Source: Tubulanus polymorphus
Lineage: Eukaryota; Nemertea; Palaeonemertea; Tubulaniformes; Tubulanidae
Length of the DNA: 64,000 bases
NCBI RefSeq assembly: GCF_964204645.1
Contig: NC_134028.1
Span: forward strand, 8,039,001-8,103,000
Direction: 5' to 3'
Both the position numbers and the translations under genes were made by a program. The notes beneath the pieces are model-generated. The model saw only the letters and a program-made list of their open reading frames with translations. It searched no databases and was not told the origin of the DNA. Of this stretch, positions 11,847 through 24,111 are shown in pieces (within the stretch, counting starts at the first letter, position 1; each line of letters opens with the position of its first letter).

Positions 11847-12336
11847 GCTACTTTTCACATGTTGTTTATGTGTTTATATAATCTACAAACTTTTTCTTAA
11901 AACAGTAGTAGGGCTCTCCTAATGCCTGATAACACTAGACTCTACTAACAACCCTCTCAAGATCTTACAAACTTATTAGATCTTACGTATCTCTAATAAC
12001 TACCGGTGTAGACTGCAGGCCCACCAGTTCGCACCAACACTATACGAGACTGGCAGTAGGCTACACCAGATATTGATTCAAACAATCATACATTTTGGAA
12101 TGTGCTTTGCCTGATCAGCATTTTAACAAAGTTAGTTTCTTGAATTTCTTGAATCGCCCGATCGATTAATATCTTTTCAGGCGGTTGTACGGTGATACTG
12201 AGGTTAAAATTGTATGTCAACTTGTATGAGCCTTGGTTGATACGGTTAGAACTTTTTAACCGGCCATCGTAATTTTTCTATCTTAATATAGCGATGTCCC
12301 TCTTGTTTATTTGATTGTATAGACTTGGATTGATTT

Positions 12337-12687
12337 ACTTTGATGTCCCTACAGCCCACCACACCTGCCATGAGCGAAAAATGGGGTTTGATTGAAAATC
12401 GAAGTACAGATAGTTGTGTGATCGGTGGTCAAATTTACATAATTTATTGGTAGAATTTTACATAATTCTATATATTCTATATATATAATTCTATATACAT
12501 AATTCTAATATATATATATATACTTTGATGTCCCTACAGCCCACCACACCTGCCATGAGCGAAAAATGGGGTTTGATTGAAAATCGAAGTACAGATAGTT
12601 GTGTGATCGGTGGTCGAATTTACATAATTTATTGGTAGAATTTTACATAATTCTATATATTCTATATATATAATTCTATATACATAA

Positions 12688-12737
<50 letters not shown>
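12337..12737. repeat. 185-bp direct tandem duplication ending in an (AT)n tract
   Basis: Two almost identical units start at 12337 and 12522 with a 185-bp period. Each carries an inverted R2 core followed by AT-rich sequence. The second runs into an (AT)n tract at about 12691-12737. High identity suggests a recent duplication. It lies in the interval between the SRCR gene and the next gene. Confidence 0.85.
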
Positions 12738-12747
<10 letters not shown>

Positions 12748-13119
12748 CATTCCGATTTATATTGTATACCCTATAACTTTGATCAAAAAGAATAATTGAA
12801 TTGAAGTTTTATATGAATTTTTCTTTTTACAAAATAAATTTCAAAAGAAAAGTTTTCTCCTGGATTGGTCAATCTTAAGAGTTATATATGGAAGCCTTGA
12901 CTCGCACGGGAAGACCGATTAGAAAGTCCGGACCAGTTGTTTACTCGTGCGTTTTAGAAATACCGACCTCATTGAGGTCATAAGGGTCATCAGCTCGGAT
13001 ATCGGCCAATGAGAAAAACACCCGCGAAAAAAAGGAACCAATCGGATCGTTTTAGGAAGGCGTGGTTGACCGTGTTTTTTTTTGCGCGCGATAACGCTAG
13101 GGGTGTGTGGAGCTGTAAG

Positions 13120-16100
13120 ATGGCTGACTACGATGTAAACAATCGTTGTTCGGCTAATAATTCAGGTAAATTAAGTGACAGAAAATAATATTTCACAGTT
13201 TTGTCGAAAGGAGACTATTTGAACTAATCCGATGAATTAATGCTGCATATTTTATTCAATTTCATCGGACTTTTGATGAGTAAGCTTTAATCAACGTCGA
13301 TATGTCTCCAATCCTCTAATCCATCGGCATTCACTCTCCCCCGCCCCTCCTAGTCTGAATACCAGTCGTTGTTACGGTTCCGTACAACCAGGAACAACGG
13401 CTAGGTACTAGACTACCCCGCCCCAGGCACTCGGCACTCCAACCCACCGACCACGGCCACATCGCCGGTTAGTAGCCCAGAGCTAGTAGCCACTCCATAA
13501 TTGCTCGGACTCTCCTGTCCACTACACTCCTACTGAGTGTAACTGCCTGGCACGATGTACAAAGATAGCGTCGTAGGTGGGGTGTTGTTAATTAGTCTGA
13601 ATACCAGTCGTTGTTACGGTTCCGTACAGGAACAACGGCTAGGTACTAGACTAGGGTGTTGTATGCCCCCTCCCAATGATGTCAGTCTCTACAAGTACAT
13701 TATCAACCTTTTTAAATCGCCTTCCCGGATCTCCACTGAAGAAATGAGACTTTGCCCCCTGTCTGTCATTTAGTTTCATGATTGGATATTTTCATCATTT
13801 GATTATGTGTTTACCAGCTATAATAACAGTGTCTGATCTAAGGAATGAAAGCCACTTGCCCGGGGGGTAAGCATATCTGAAATTTCGCTTGCCCCCTCCA
13901 AAAGCTACTTGCCCTACACAGGCAGTCCGATTTGTGGCACAATTCACCGTTGTATCCACTGGTTAAAAAAGCTTTGTGTCATTGAATTGCACTAGCCCGG
14001 GGGGGACAAATGATAATGATAACCTACTTGCCCTGATGAGAAAATGCTTTTCCCGGGCAATCGGACAAGTGCTTGGATCAGACCCTGTAATAAATTAACT
14101 AACTACACCCATCTAGGCCTATATAAATGCCAAAATGATTTGCCTTATTATTTTTGCTCATAATACAGTAATAAGACATTCCTCGAGAACTACGTCAAAA
14201 TGGTTTTGTCTAAATTGGAACTTGTCCCAGTTATCCAAAACAGGTGGCTATCGTCAAATTATTGATGAAGATGATTTAGGCCGAAATTTCAACATATTTG
14301 ACATTTTATTGTGAAATACTTTCAGTTATCAGGAAACCTCCATACATGAGAAGATTGTCGCAAGATGATGGGATCAAGAATAACAAAATTTTGCCTGGTC
14401 ATAGAAAAGATTGTGATAGCTCAGATGGAAAAAGAGAAGGAATATGGTCTGTTACTTCATCGTACGTCGATGAAAAAAATCATAGAATGTCGAGAACTTT
14501 CAATCACAATCATCACGACTCTTCCGCAGGTCCACGTGTGGCCAACACATTATCCGTAAAAGACCTCACCGAGAATCTCATTCAGTTGCTAGAAATTGAC
14601 AGTGCTCTTCATAAGACGGATCATTGCATGCTTTCAGCCTTAGTTGATGGGAATAAAATATTTGAAAAAGTTAAATTCGTAAGCGCCGCGAGGAAATCTC
14701 CTGGTGATAACAAGAAAACCGGACACTGCGAAGATAGCTCGAAAAACGATGCATTGCAGCCATGCGTTTTTGGATTCAAGTCTCAAAAATGTATTTCTGG
14801 TAACGAAGCGACAATCTTGGAGCAGAAGCCATCTGAATTTCAACTCGATGAAAGTGATTTGATAGTACATGGAGATCGTAAATCGGTGGATCAAGTAAAA
14901 AAAGATTTTGGGTGAGTTTTTGTGAGAAATACTTGAATTTCTTAAAGAATTTCGGTGGTCTCGGCGGTCCAGACCCCTGCCTTCCCGTTGCCATTTTCGT
15001 CAAATCAAAGATCGTGAAAATCACCTAATTTGAACCTCATGATCCTTTAAGAAATTTCATATTTCGACACGCATTTCTTCAAAAATATCTGGTAACTACG
15101 ATGGGAACCTGCAACCGGTAGCCTATGAAAAAAATTAATGGCTGCTTTATCCGTGAGATACCTCTTATTTTCTCCTGGACCCTGGCCGGCCATCCAAATA
15201 TCCTAGATCCGCCTCTGTGTTGTTTTGATAAGATCACTATAATAAAAGATGGTGGTTTAACGTGGTTAGATTATGTCATTACAGAATTATTCCGTCCACT
15301 TTGCGACCACTTTTGCCCTGGCTGTGTGAAGATGTACCGCGCGAATTGACGGGTTTTGATTCGACGAATTGTTTATCATTTTTACCCTCACTTCTCGGTC
15401 AGACCGAAGATCTGCCCTGTGTTCCAAATCTACTACAATCACCAAATGATCCTTTACCATGTTCTTATGTCATTCCTCCTGAACAACCGTGGGTAAGTAT
15501 ACAGAATTTTCCATTATCTTCAATGCAAGTCGCAACTTGTTTTGCTAGCGTTAATTTTCTGATCGTAATGTTTCTTTTTTTCAGAAACCAAAAAAGTATC
15601 GTTACTGTTGGGTAAGTTTAAGACATAAACAGCAGTTAAAACATTTTCAGAAGGCTGGAAATAGATATATTTATAAGTTTGAAAACCTGCTATATACAAA
15701 ATTCAAAAGAATAAAAGTGAACTTTTTTATTCATTAAAAATTGATATCAAAGGACACAACATTTCATACTCTCACTAGAGATCGTCATCAGGTGTATGAT
15801 GATCTTTGATTATGATACCACCTGATGATCAGATCCCTTGTGGGAGTTCGAAATGTTGTGTATTTTGATTTTGATGTATGATAAGTAAAATTCACTGGGT
15901 TTTAAATCTATTCTCGGCACAGAGTGTGGCTATTCTACTAGAAAGATTTATATATTAGGTTTCGATGATGTTTTGAATTATCGATCTTTTGCAGCCGAAG
16001 TCGAATTTTACTGAGTCTTTAGCGGCATCTAGTGCCAAAATCAAGCTCTACAACAAAGATGGTGACCTACTTTTTGAGTAAGTCATTCAATCGATCGCTT

Positions 16101-17095
16101 AAGTCAAAAATTGAAGCCTTCCCGTAGATTTGTAATCGAGTGCTATGATTTTCTCTCTAAAAATGGGATTGATTAAATGACTCAAGTTTTTCATAACTTA
16201 GGCAACAAAATAATGGCAGAACATGCGATGTAGTTCGCAAAGAGATCATAGAATTGGAGAAATTAATTCAGGGAATAGGAACTGACGGAAGTCCGTGTTT
16301 AGTCGTGCAATTTCAGGCCGATATAACAAAACTGAAATCGATGGTAGATGACACTAACACAATGCTTGAAGCTGAGTAAGTCGTACAGTTTCGAACATAG
16401 TTTCCATCTATCATCGTATTTTTGTCAAGAAATCTTCACCGCTTACTTTATATTTTCTTTCAATTTCAGTATTTTTCGAAGAAATCATAGATCAAGACTC
16501 GACAACCCAGAGGTGACCGAGGATCACGTAAGCAAAATTCACTTGTTACAATAATTTCAAAATCATTGATGCTTTTATTGAGCCACTAGCCACAGATACT
16601 GTTAACCCTTGAGGCTTCTTGGCTAAAAGATACCTTGTCTCTCCTAATCAAGCGGGTTATTTTGTGAACTGCGATAAAATTTGTAATCAGTTCATTTCTA
16701 TAGGCGCTAGGTCATTTATTGTTTGCTTAATCATGATTTTTACAAAAGTAATGTACAGCGTCAGGGTAGATAGGCGGATGGCCAGCCGGGTCAACTTTTA
16801 AGCTCAGTAGAAATGAAAAACAAGATATCAATTTTTTTAGCCTTAGACCAGTTTAAACTTGAACCCTAGGATCAGTTGTATTGCTAAATCGATGATTCCT
16901 AATCCTTCTGATAGCTGTTCTTTTTCTAAATGATTTCAGTTCGGATTACGACAGTTTTATGCCGATCACGAAAGTATCATTCGACAGATACGGATACAGC
17001 ACGCTATTTGTTGTCGTGAGTTGGCGTTACTGGAACAAGAACTCAACATCAATGAGAAACATTTCTCCGACACTTACATGCAATGTGATATTTGA
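13120..17095 (+). CDS. Unrecognised eight-exon gene, 445-residue protein
   Basis: Spliced model with exons 13120-13165, 14326-14911, 15285-15492, 15585-15611, 15995-16077, 16202-16375, 16470-16527 and 16940-17095. All phases agree and each junction has GT-AG with a pyrimidine tract. The start ATG has an AAGATGG context. I do not recognise the protein. Residues 1-210 are polar, Ser/Lys/Asp-rich and likely disordered, with a possible short helix (LTENLIQLLEI). Residues about 211-316 are Pro/Leu/Cys-rich (PLLPWLCEDVP, IPPEQPW, KKYRYCW). Residues about 318-445 look helical and perhaps coiled-coil (KEIIELEKLIQ, CRELALLEQEL). No signal peptide or membrane helix was seen. Exon 4 is only 27 nt. A 3' UTR of about 600 nt ends near AATAAA at 17693. 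It is likely intracellular; function unknown. Confidence 0.7.
13351..13653. repeat. Duplicated imperfect hairpin (13351-13415 and 13593-13653)
   Basis: A unit of about 63 bp runs from 'tagtctgaatacc' through 'gttgttacggttccgtac' to 'ggctaggtactagacta'. It occurs twice in direct orientation, and each unit is itself an imperfect inverted repeat. Both lie in intron 1 of the unrecognised gene. It looks like a tiny foldback element present twice, or part of a local duplication. Confidence 0.7.
15745..15863. repeat. Foldback with hammerhead-like CTGATGA...GAAA signature
   Basis: An 11-nt arm CACAACATTTC near 15757 pairs exactly with GAAATGTTGTG near 15852. Inside is a second pairing (catcaggtg / cacctgatg). 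The right half reads CTGATGA, a short TCCC/GGGA hairpin, then TTCGAAATGTTG. That is the element order of a hammerhead ribozyme core. Penelope-like retroelements are known to carry such motifs. A degenerate relative lies at 55870-56030. Stem I does not form cleanly, so activity is doubtful. Confidence 0.45.
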
Positions 17096-17692
17096 TGCAA
17101 CAGTTTTTCCGCTCAACACCTACTGTCTTAATCAATTCATCTTCTAAAATCAGGAATGTCTTGAATCTTGCCCAATTGGGTCTTTAAAGTAAAAACTTTG
17201 TGGTCGATGAAGATAAGAGAGCAAAAATGGTAATCGTCCTTGCTCTGAAAATGGTTGAAAAAAGGGTTTAAAATTAGAGATTCAATTACCGGTAGATAAT
17301 ATACCCTGAGATTGAAGGGATACAATCAAGTGGTATGCTTCTTTATACAGAAATGTTTGAAATACAGATGTCACTTTAAATGCTATATTCATTCCATATC
17401 TCTATGTTCATGGCTGTGTAACAGTTCATTTTATTTTCCTTGTTATACAATGTATTGCTTTCGTGTTTTCTTTTAAGTTCACAATGTTATTGCGTGCTGC
17501 TTTTGTCGATACTGTGCTATATTTTTAGTCTTGTTTATTTCTGTAACAATTCAGGTTTTACAGGGTAGTAGCTGCATGATTTGAAAGCGCAGTTTAGGTG
17601 CTTTGATTTTTGGAAGTTCAAGACATGTATTGTCTAAATATTGAGCATTTACATTATACACGTAGTAATATATTTGTATAAGTTCACAAAAG

Positions 17693-17698
17693 AATAAA
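17693..17698 (+). terminator. Polyadenylation signal of the 13120-17095 gene
   Basis: AATAAA about 600 nt after the stop codon, followed by T-rich and GT-rich sequence. The 17.1-17.7 kb stretch holds no other gene and is best read as this gene's 3' UTR. Confidence 0.5.
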
Positions 17699-18602
17699 GT
17701 TTCAAATCATTATAAATCTGTACAGGTTTATTTCATGAGCTTCCTGGTTCAATGTCTGGTAATTTCACCCACTGATCAACACCGTGTTTGTCGTGTGATT
17801 TAACAATTTATTCTGATAGTTTCGAAGTTTTCACTACTTTGTCATCAGTACAGATACATGTGGTAACTCGTCAACTGTGGTTGTGCTTGCTCATTAAATC
17901 GCTGAATGCTGTCTACCACTCAGTTGCCCTATCCAACGCCCAGGACGTTGGAAAATTATCAGGTTTTTCGAAAATTTTAGTTTGAAAGCATTGAGTAAAG
18001 AGGGGTACACATGCCCCCCCCCCATTGTTAATCGAAAATCGCAGGACAGCTATATAGTTAGGGCCAAATTTGGTTTTCGTATCTAGTCGACTAGTGGTCG
18101 GAACTAATAACCGAATGCGCTTGATTTTCGAACTATTTCCGGAATATAGTACCGACTAACGGACATTCTGTTTCCTTTAGTTCGACTATAGTCGACTAAC
18201 TCAGATAACCGAAGGTGGCCAAGGTTGTGCCATTTGAGACCATCTCAGCTGAGCATGCTGAGTATTTGTTGAGACCAAAGCACTCTTTTGTTTGGGCTTG
18301 TGAGTAATTAGAATAATCCCTGCAAGGTTTGGGAGTCCTTAATTGAGTAGTTCTCATCGACAAGATACTAATGCAATTTATCTGAAACAATTCCCATTAA
18401 AAAGAACAAACGCTGCCGCCCGGCCCGCTATTGCACAGACCATTAGACCACCGAGCTCGCTTTTGCCTAACCGACCTACAGCGCCATCTACTCGGCCATT
18501 TTCTTTTCTATAACTACAGCGCCGCGTCACCGCACACACAAATACGCGTTCGTCGTCGAAATTCTTCAATTTATTTCAACTTTCTACGAATAATTCGCTA
18601 AG

Positions 18603-21600
18603 ATGTCCGGATATGCAAGACGCCCTCCCGACATAGAGAAGATGAGCTCGCTGAAAGTCGATAATTTAACCTACAGAACGTCGGAGGAGACGCTACGGAA
18701 AGTTTTCGAACGCTGCGGCGAGGTCGGGGACGTTTATATACCACGTGATCGACGCCATAAGGGCAGCCGCGGTTTTGCTTTCGTCAGGTAAAAAAACATC
18801 TGAATTTATTGTTTATGTTTCATGAGTTGTCTGTCGATCTAGTCTAGTCGTTTCTTGAAAAGTAAACACTCTGTGAGAATTATTGAACTTAGTTAAGCAG
18901 TCACAATGAAGCACTGCCTTTTTACAAGCACTGAAGCAGGCGGCCATGTTTGATATGTTATTTCATTTTGCCTTGCTTGGTCAGATCACGTAGCAGGGCT
19001 AATCTCTATTTTTCAACTTGACTTAAGAGCAGTCATCAAGTGGCCTAGCTTGGTCAGTTTTGGTGGTGCATACCTGATAATAGTCAGTAACCTGTCTGTG
19101 GTTTAGTTTCACGATCGGATATTTTCACAAACCACAGTCAGGAATGGGAAGGTCATTTTTGTATGAAATCTTCGTCAGCCAATTTGACTGACGAGTAATT
19201 TGCCTGGCATTTCATTGTCTCTTAAGATATCCGTCAAATTTTTGTTGTAATCGACACACAACAGATTCGTAGTTTGTCTGATACCTATAACACCTCACCT
19301 GACGATCTTAATCCATGTGCAAATCGGCCGTAAAGTGAGAGTAAATTTCCGTAGAGTCAACAGCTGCCATTTTGAAAATTACTGGAGGTGCTGGCACCTG
19401 TGGACTGAGGCCAGGACAACAGCACAAACTAACGAAGCGAAACGACGAAATTTAAAAATATTAAGAAATCAACACTTATTCACATTTTTCTTTTACCAGA
19501 ATTTATTATTTCATTATTTATAATGGAAAACACGAAGATTTGAAATATAGGTTGGAAAACCATCAAAAATAAAAATTGTCGTTTCGTCTTGAAAGTTTTA
19601 TCTAAATCCTTGTAGGTCCCCTTGTCTTATCATGCCACATGTGCAATACAGAGAAATGGCGGCCAATGGCGAAATTTGTAAGGAAATTAATTAATTTCTC
19701 AAAATAATGTTGATTAATCACTCGAAACATACATAGAATTGGATTATTTCGAAAGGTACCTGTGTTAGTTTGTGAATTAAGCCATTAATTGTGGACAGAA
19801 GTGAATAGAAAGTATATTTTTGAAGTGTTACTTTTTTCAACCGTGTTTTGGTCCTTGTCATCCTTAACGTTGGTATAAGCCCATCCGATTATAAAAAGCT
19901 TACCACCAACGATTAGGTAACTAACTAACCTGATAACAGTCCTGTTTAGGACCAAGAAGGACTGGCACAAGTGGATCAAAAAAGTCTATAAACATTGGGG
20001 AATTAGACAAATTTTGCAAAAATGACATCAATCAGAGGGAATTTTATTTTTATTTGTTACTGATTGCTTGTTTCTTTATTGATATATGATTTGTGGAATT
20101 TGATAGATTTAAACATTCTAAATCGAGAGATTTTCCATTCACCCGCCACAGATTCACTCAGGGAACTTGAGTTCATCCCGGTAAACTTGGGGGATCAGTA
20201 AATGAAGGAAAGTGGTCACTTTGGATGATTATATCACATAACTTCAACAACGTTCCAGATATAGGCGCCTAACCACGCATTCCTTGAGATGGTAGTTTTG
20301 GCCCTCTCCATAGTCTTTCAGTAACATGTCATGACTAGCCAATTGGCAGTGAATTTGACGCAATCAGCAGTGAAATTATGTTTTTTTAAACCATTGGGAA
20401 TTTATAATGAACTTTAAAAAAAATTACGATATAGAATGGACGACCGCTAATCATCCAGGAACATTATATGTGGTCTCTAAACAAAAAGAAAAGAAAACAA
20501 TGTTACGTAAATATATCGGCTATAAGCTGTTACATGCCATATTAAGTTTACATTTATGTTAGCAGTGACACATTAAACCTGAGTGTGGTCTTATCCAATA
20601 ATGATAATTGCTTTTGTTCGATCTAGATACTATGAAAAAGATGATGCTCACACCGCAATTCATCGCCTGGACGGAATTGATTTGGATGGACGTCAAATAC
20701 GTGTTCAGATAGCCAAATACGGACGACCGGATGGACACAGAAGCAGCGGGGGTGACCGAGGAGGTGGTCGTTATGGTTACAGATCCGGAGGAGGTGGAGG
20801 AGGAGGTTATGGCGGTCGATGGGGAGGGTAAGTTGTCGTCTTAAATCGTTTCCATGTCCGAGGTCTGGTGTACAGACCGGCAGGGCTTATTACTTAAATC
20901 ATTCAATATGATCTGTGTTCAGTGCTCTATATACTGGAATTTTAAATGGGCTGTATTCATTGTGAAATCGTATGACATTGTGGTTGTTGAAGTATCAAGG
21001 CTTTCGATCCCCCCAAAAAGAGGCATAGATTTTAAGCTTAATTTTGGTGTAATCTTATATTTTTCACATTAACTCAATATATTTCAAAGCAATTATCAAC
21101 ATTGGTGGAATATTGACCACCACTCCGGTAGGGGCAGCAGATATTTTAGGAGGGGTGGCTGATTTACAGAGGGGTGGATGCAAAAACCGGTTGTGGCGAA
21201 CACTTGAGAGAGTGTTACTTTTACCTGATGGGGTTAACTGAATTCAAAGTCAGGTGAGTTGACCATAGGTCTATAATACAGTCTTGATACTCATGGACCT
21301 GAATCTTTAGTTCTTGACTAGGATATGATTTGAATTCTTGAACACGGTTTGCCAGGTTTTGAGATAGATTTTGCACATTACAGTCTCAGTTAAGTTTTTC
21401 TTTTCACCAGAAGAGTCATCGTGTTGCTTAATTCATCGTTACTTTTTAAGTCCCAATTTGTATTTTCAATTTAACTGAAAATTGTAGACGTTCGTCGCAA
21501 GTACAGTGACTTAAGTGAGTTTGTCTGGTTTTCGCGATAAACACGAATTCAGAATTGAACTTTTTTAACATAGACAATAAGAGATAGGACACGGACTTCG

Positions 21601-21991
21601 CTCCAACCCGCGTTACGATTAGCATGTGAATTGTTTTGATGATTATTTTCTATGAAATTTCAGCGGCAGTTCACGGCGGTACAGCAGGCGTTCGCGTAGT
21701 CGTTCGCGCAGTCGATCGCGTAGCCGATCCAGATCGTACAGCCGCTCACGAAGTGTCTCGCGCGAACGTGACAGCAGACGCAACAAAGATGATGCTTCGC
21801 CCCGTCGCGATCGGGACGACACTCCGCCGCGTCGCGATCGAGATAGCAGTTCCCCGCGCCGAGATCGAGATGATAGTCCGCCGCGTCGAGATAGAGCTGA
21901 CAGCAGTTCGCCGCAGCGCGAAAGTCCACATCGACACCATGACAGCAGCCCTCCGCGCCGCGATAACGGACACGAGCACAGTCCTCACTAA
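18603..21991 (+). CDS. SRSF2: SRSF2-like serine/arginine-rich splicing factor, long-tail copy
   Basis: Exons 18603-18787, 20627-20827 and 21664-21991 splice in phase to 237 residues. The N-terminus is one RRM (about 14-92) with RNP2-like LKVDNL and RNP1-like RGFAFVRY, and SRSF2-type blocks VDNLTYRTS and [10 protein letters not shown] Gly-rich hinge follows ([17 protein letters not shown]). The RS tail begins near 132: a continuous SR dipeptide run, then repeats of PRRDRDD type with Ser-Pro sites, ending EHSPH. SR proteins of this family bind exonic enhancers and recruit the spliceosome in the nucleus; the tail is normally phosphorylated by SRPK/CLK kinases. Three overlapping reading frames in exon 3 are shadows of the RS repeat. 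Its tandem paralogue begins at 25406 with identical intron positions. Confidence 0.9.
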
Positions 21992-22100
21992 AATGAGGAT
22001 CGACGAAGTCAGCTCTTTGAGTCGAATAGTAACGTCGTAGCGGTCTAAAGTGTGCGGTGTACATTCCACGCGTCAATCGAATGCCGATTTTTTTCGTCAT

Positions 22101-22106
22101 AGGTAA
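22101..22106 (+). promoter_or_regulatory. Donor-like AG|GTAAAA in the 3' UTR of the long SRSF2-like gene
   Basis: ATAGGTAAAA lies about 112 nt after the stop codon. The same ATAGGTAAAA lies about 118 nt after the stop of the paralogue. In vertebrates SRSF2 limits its own level by splicing its 3' UTR to make NMD-sensitive mRNA, so a retained 3' UTR donor is a plausible regulatory site. The matching acceptor was not identified. Confidence 0.35.
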
Positions 22107-22486
22107 AAAATGTTTCTTTTTTCGTTCGGTTTCGTCGTGTAATAATTATAAACAAAAATATATTCATATTTTCGAACGATCTGCTGGTACACATACTACT
22201 ACACCTTCGAACACGTTTATATAAATGATATGTATATTTTACCTTCGTAATCTTTTAAATGAAATGGTTTTCGATACAAATTTATTACTTGCCGAGTTAC
22301 TAGTAGTCAAATATTCGGATAGTTGTAAGATTTTGAGATTTGCGATGGCTTTTCAAAGTTTAGACTGGTTCTTTCTTTGGCTTTGATACGGCCTTTTCTT
22401 ATTAAATGTACCGAGAACTTTTTTTACGTTTGAAGTTTTGTATTTGAGAAAAAGAAAATCAACGTGGTCTATATGTATCGCCGCTG

Positions 22487-22492
22487 AATAAA
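22487..22492 (+). terminator. Candidate polyadenylation signal of the long SRSF2-like gene
   Basis: AATAAA about 500 nt after the stop codon, followed by an A-rich stretch. The interval 21992-22490 is best read as 3' UTR. Confidence 0.5.
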
Positions 22493-22674
22493 AAAAAGAA
22501 CATTATTTCGACTTAAACAAAAGCGTGAGAAGTCCTTTCATTCTATCGTGAAGTTGTGGAAAATGGAGAAAATTAATTAATTATTATTAAAGTAGTGTAA
22601 TATTGTGCTTTTAAAGAGAAAAAAAAACTTACTGTAAATAATAACATTTTAAAGAGTGGACCGGATTTAAAACG

Positions 22675-22959
22675 CAGTAGATTCTGGCTTAATCCACGTC
22701 GGGCTGTGGTCATGTTCATTGCTCATCTGTCTCGGCTAACCTGACACGCTTGTGGTCATTAGTTCAAATTACTGGTGAGCTCATTTTGGTTGAAGCGATT
22801 GAAGTTGTGGATTCCTAGCTATAAACAAAAAGAAAATACTCGATGTCCGTATATCGGCTTGTCTTGGTTGAAATTATGAATTCAGCTAAGTAGTAAAACT
22901 AGCGAGTTCGTTAGAACTCATTTTTGAATCGATTTGGCTGATAAAGGCAGAGTCTACTG
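22675..22959. mobile_element. MITE with CAGTAGA termini (copy 1 of 3)
   Basis: The ends CAGTAGATTCTGGCTTAATC and GGCAGAGTCTACTG are inverted relatives. The same termini bound the elements at 24391-24561 and 26930-27073. CAG termini with a TA target site, seen clearly in copy 2, suit a pogo/Tigger-type Tc1-mariner MITE. Confidence 0.5.
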
Positions 22960-23698
22960 TAAAACTCGATTAAATCTTATTAAGCAGTTGTCATCAATCA
23001 GCAGCCTGTAGCGACCCCTTGGGTTCAGCCATAAAGTTTTGTTGATACCATCTTTTGGGTGGTCATGTATTGGAAATGAAGTGATGAATATCTTTCAAAA
23101 GGGTTGAGGCTGCGGATTGGTGCCTGCGCATTTTTTTCACACGCGATGTGAACTCGAAATTGATTGATCATTAACCAATATTTCCTTTCCTCTATGTTTG
23201 ATACAGGAGCCGTATTTAATGCTGTATTGTCGCAGTAATGCAGATTATTAACGCTGCTGACATGCAAAATGTTCAAATAAAATGCTGCTGTCGTTGCTGT
23301 AAATTGTACGCAGTTGTAATTAGCACACGGCTCGAAAATAAAGGTGAAGGGGTGTGTTGTTAGCAGGTTATATCAATACAATTGCCGCGTTTACAAAATC
23401 GCCATCGCAGGTTCCAGGTTTTAGAGTCGAGCAGGTTCCGGGTTTTTGAGTTCCAGCTTTTCCATACATCGCAGGTAAATTGATCATCTCAAAACTGACC
23501 ACGTTCGAATAGTATGAACGAAGCTAGCTGCCATCGAATGCATTTGTCGTTCGAAGGTGAATATTTGTTATAAAAAAATGTGTCTAAAAAAATGAATACA
23601 CTGGGTGCTTTGAGGAATTCATATCAAGACGAAAATGTCACGTGGAATGCAAATGAGGCAGTGGCACATAAGATATTTTCAAACTCCAAAACTGTTAA

Positions 23699-24111
23699 CC
23701 CTTTCAAAGTGTCCACACCGCAGTGTAGTGTATACCGGTAAATCACTAATGAACTTCGCTAGTACACTGCACCGTGGTGAATACATGTAATTGGTGATTA
23801 GTTTTTACCTAGAATGAAAGATGGCAACACCTTTCGGAGACAGTTATTGATCAGTAGTAGATACACCGCGCTGCACTTCTTAGTGGTATGCCCATTCATC
23901 AACACACTGGGGCTGGGTGGAATTTTTAAAATTCCCTCCAGGGTCCAGTTTCATGAGAAAAATTAACAGAAAATTTTTGGCGCAATTGCTATTGGTTACT
24001 TCATTTTTCAATGACGACAACAATTCGATCTTAACTGATTATATAAGCATAAACTTTTTCATGAAACGGAACCCAGCGCGTAAGGATATTAATTAGTCAG
24101 CACTGAAAGGG
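23699..24111. mobile_element. piggyBac-type MITE
   Basis: It begins TTAA|CCCTTTCA and ends TGAAAGGG|TTAG, so CCCTTT termini are flanked by TTAA on the left and a one-base-changed TTAG on the right. CCCTTT ends with TTAA duplications are diagnostic of piggyBac elements. Inner inverted blocks (ccgcagtgtagtgta / tacactgcaccgtgg) are also present. It is 413 bp with no transposase. Confidence 0.5.

Noticed and set aside
14640-15024. Minus-strand frames of 82-84 residues
   Set aside because: They are antisense to exon 2 of the 13120-17095 gene and lack splice or family support.
21636-22100. Three overlapping frames of 107-146 residues around the SRSF2-like exon 3
   Set aside because: They are shadow frames of the RS-repeat coding sequence; the true frame is fixed by the splice phase and gives the SR dipeptides.
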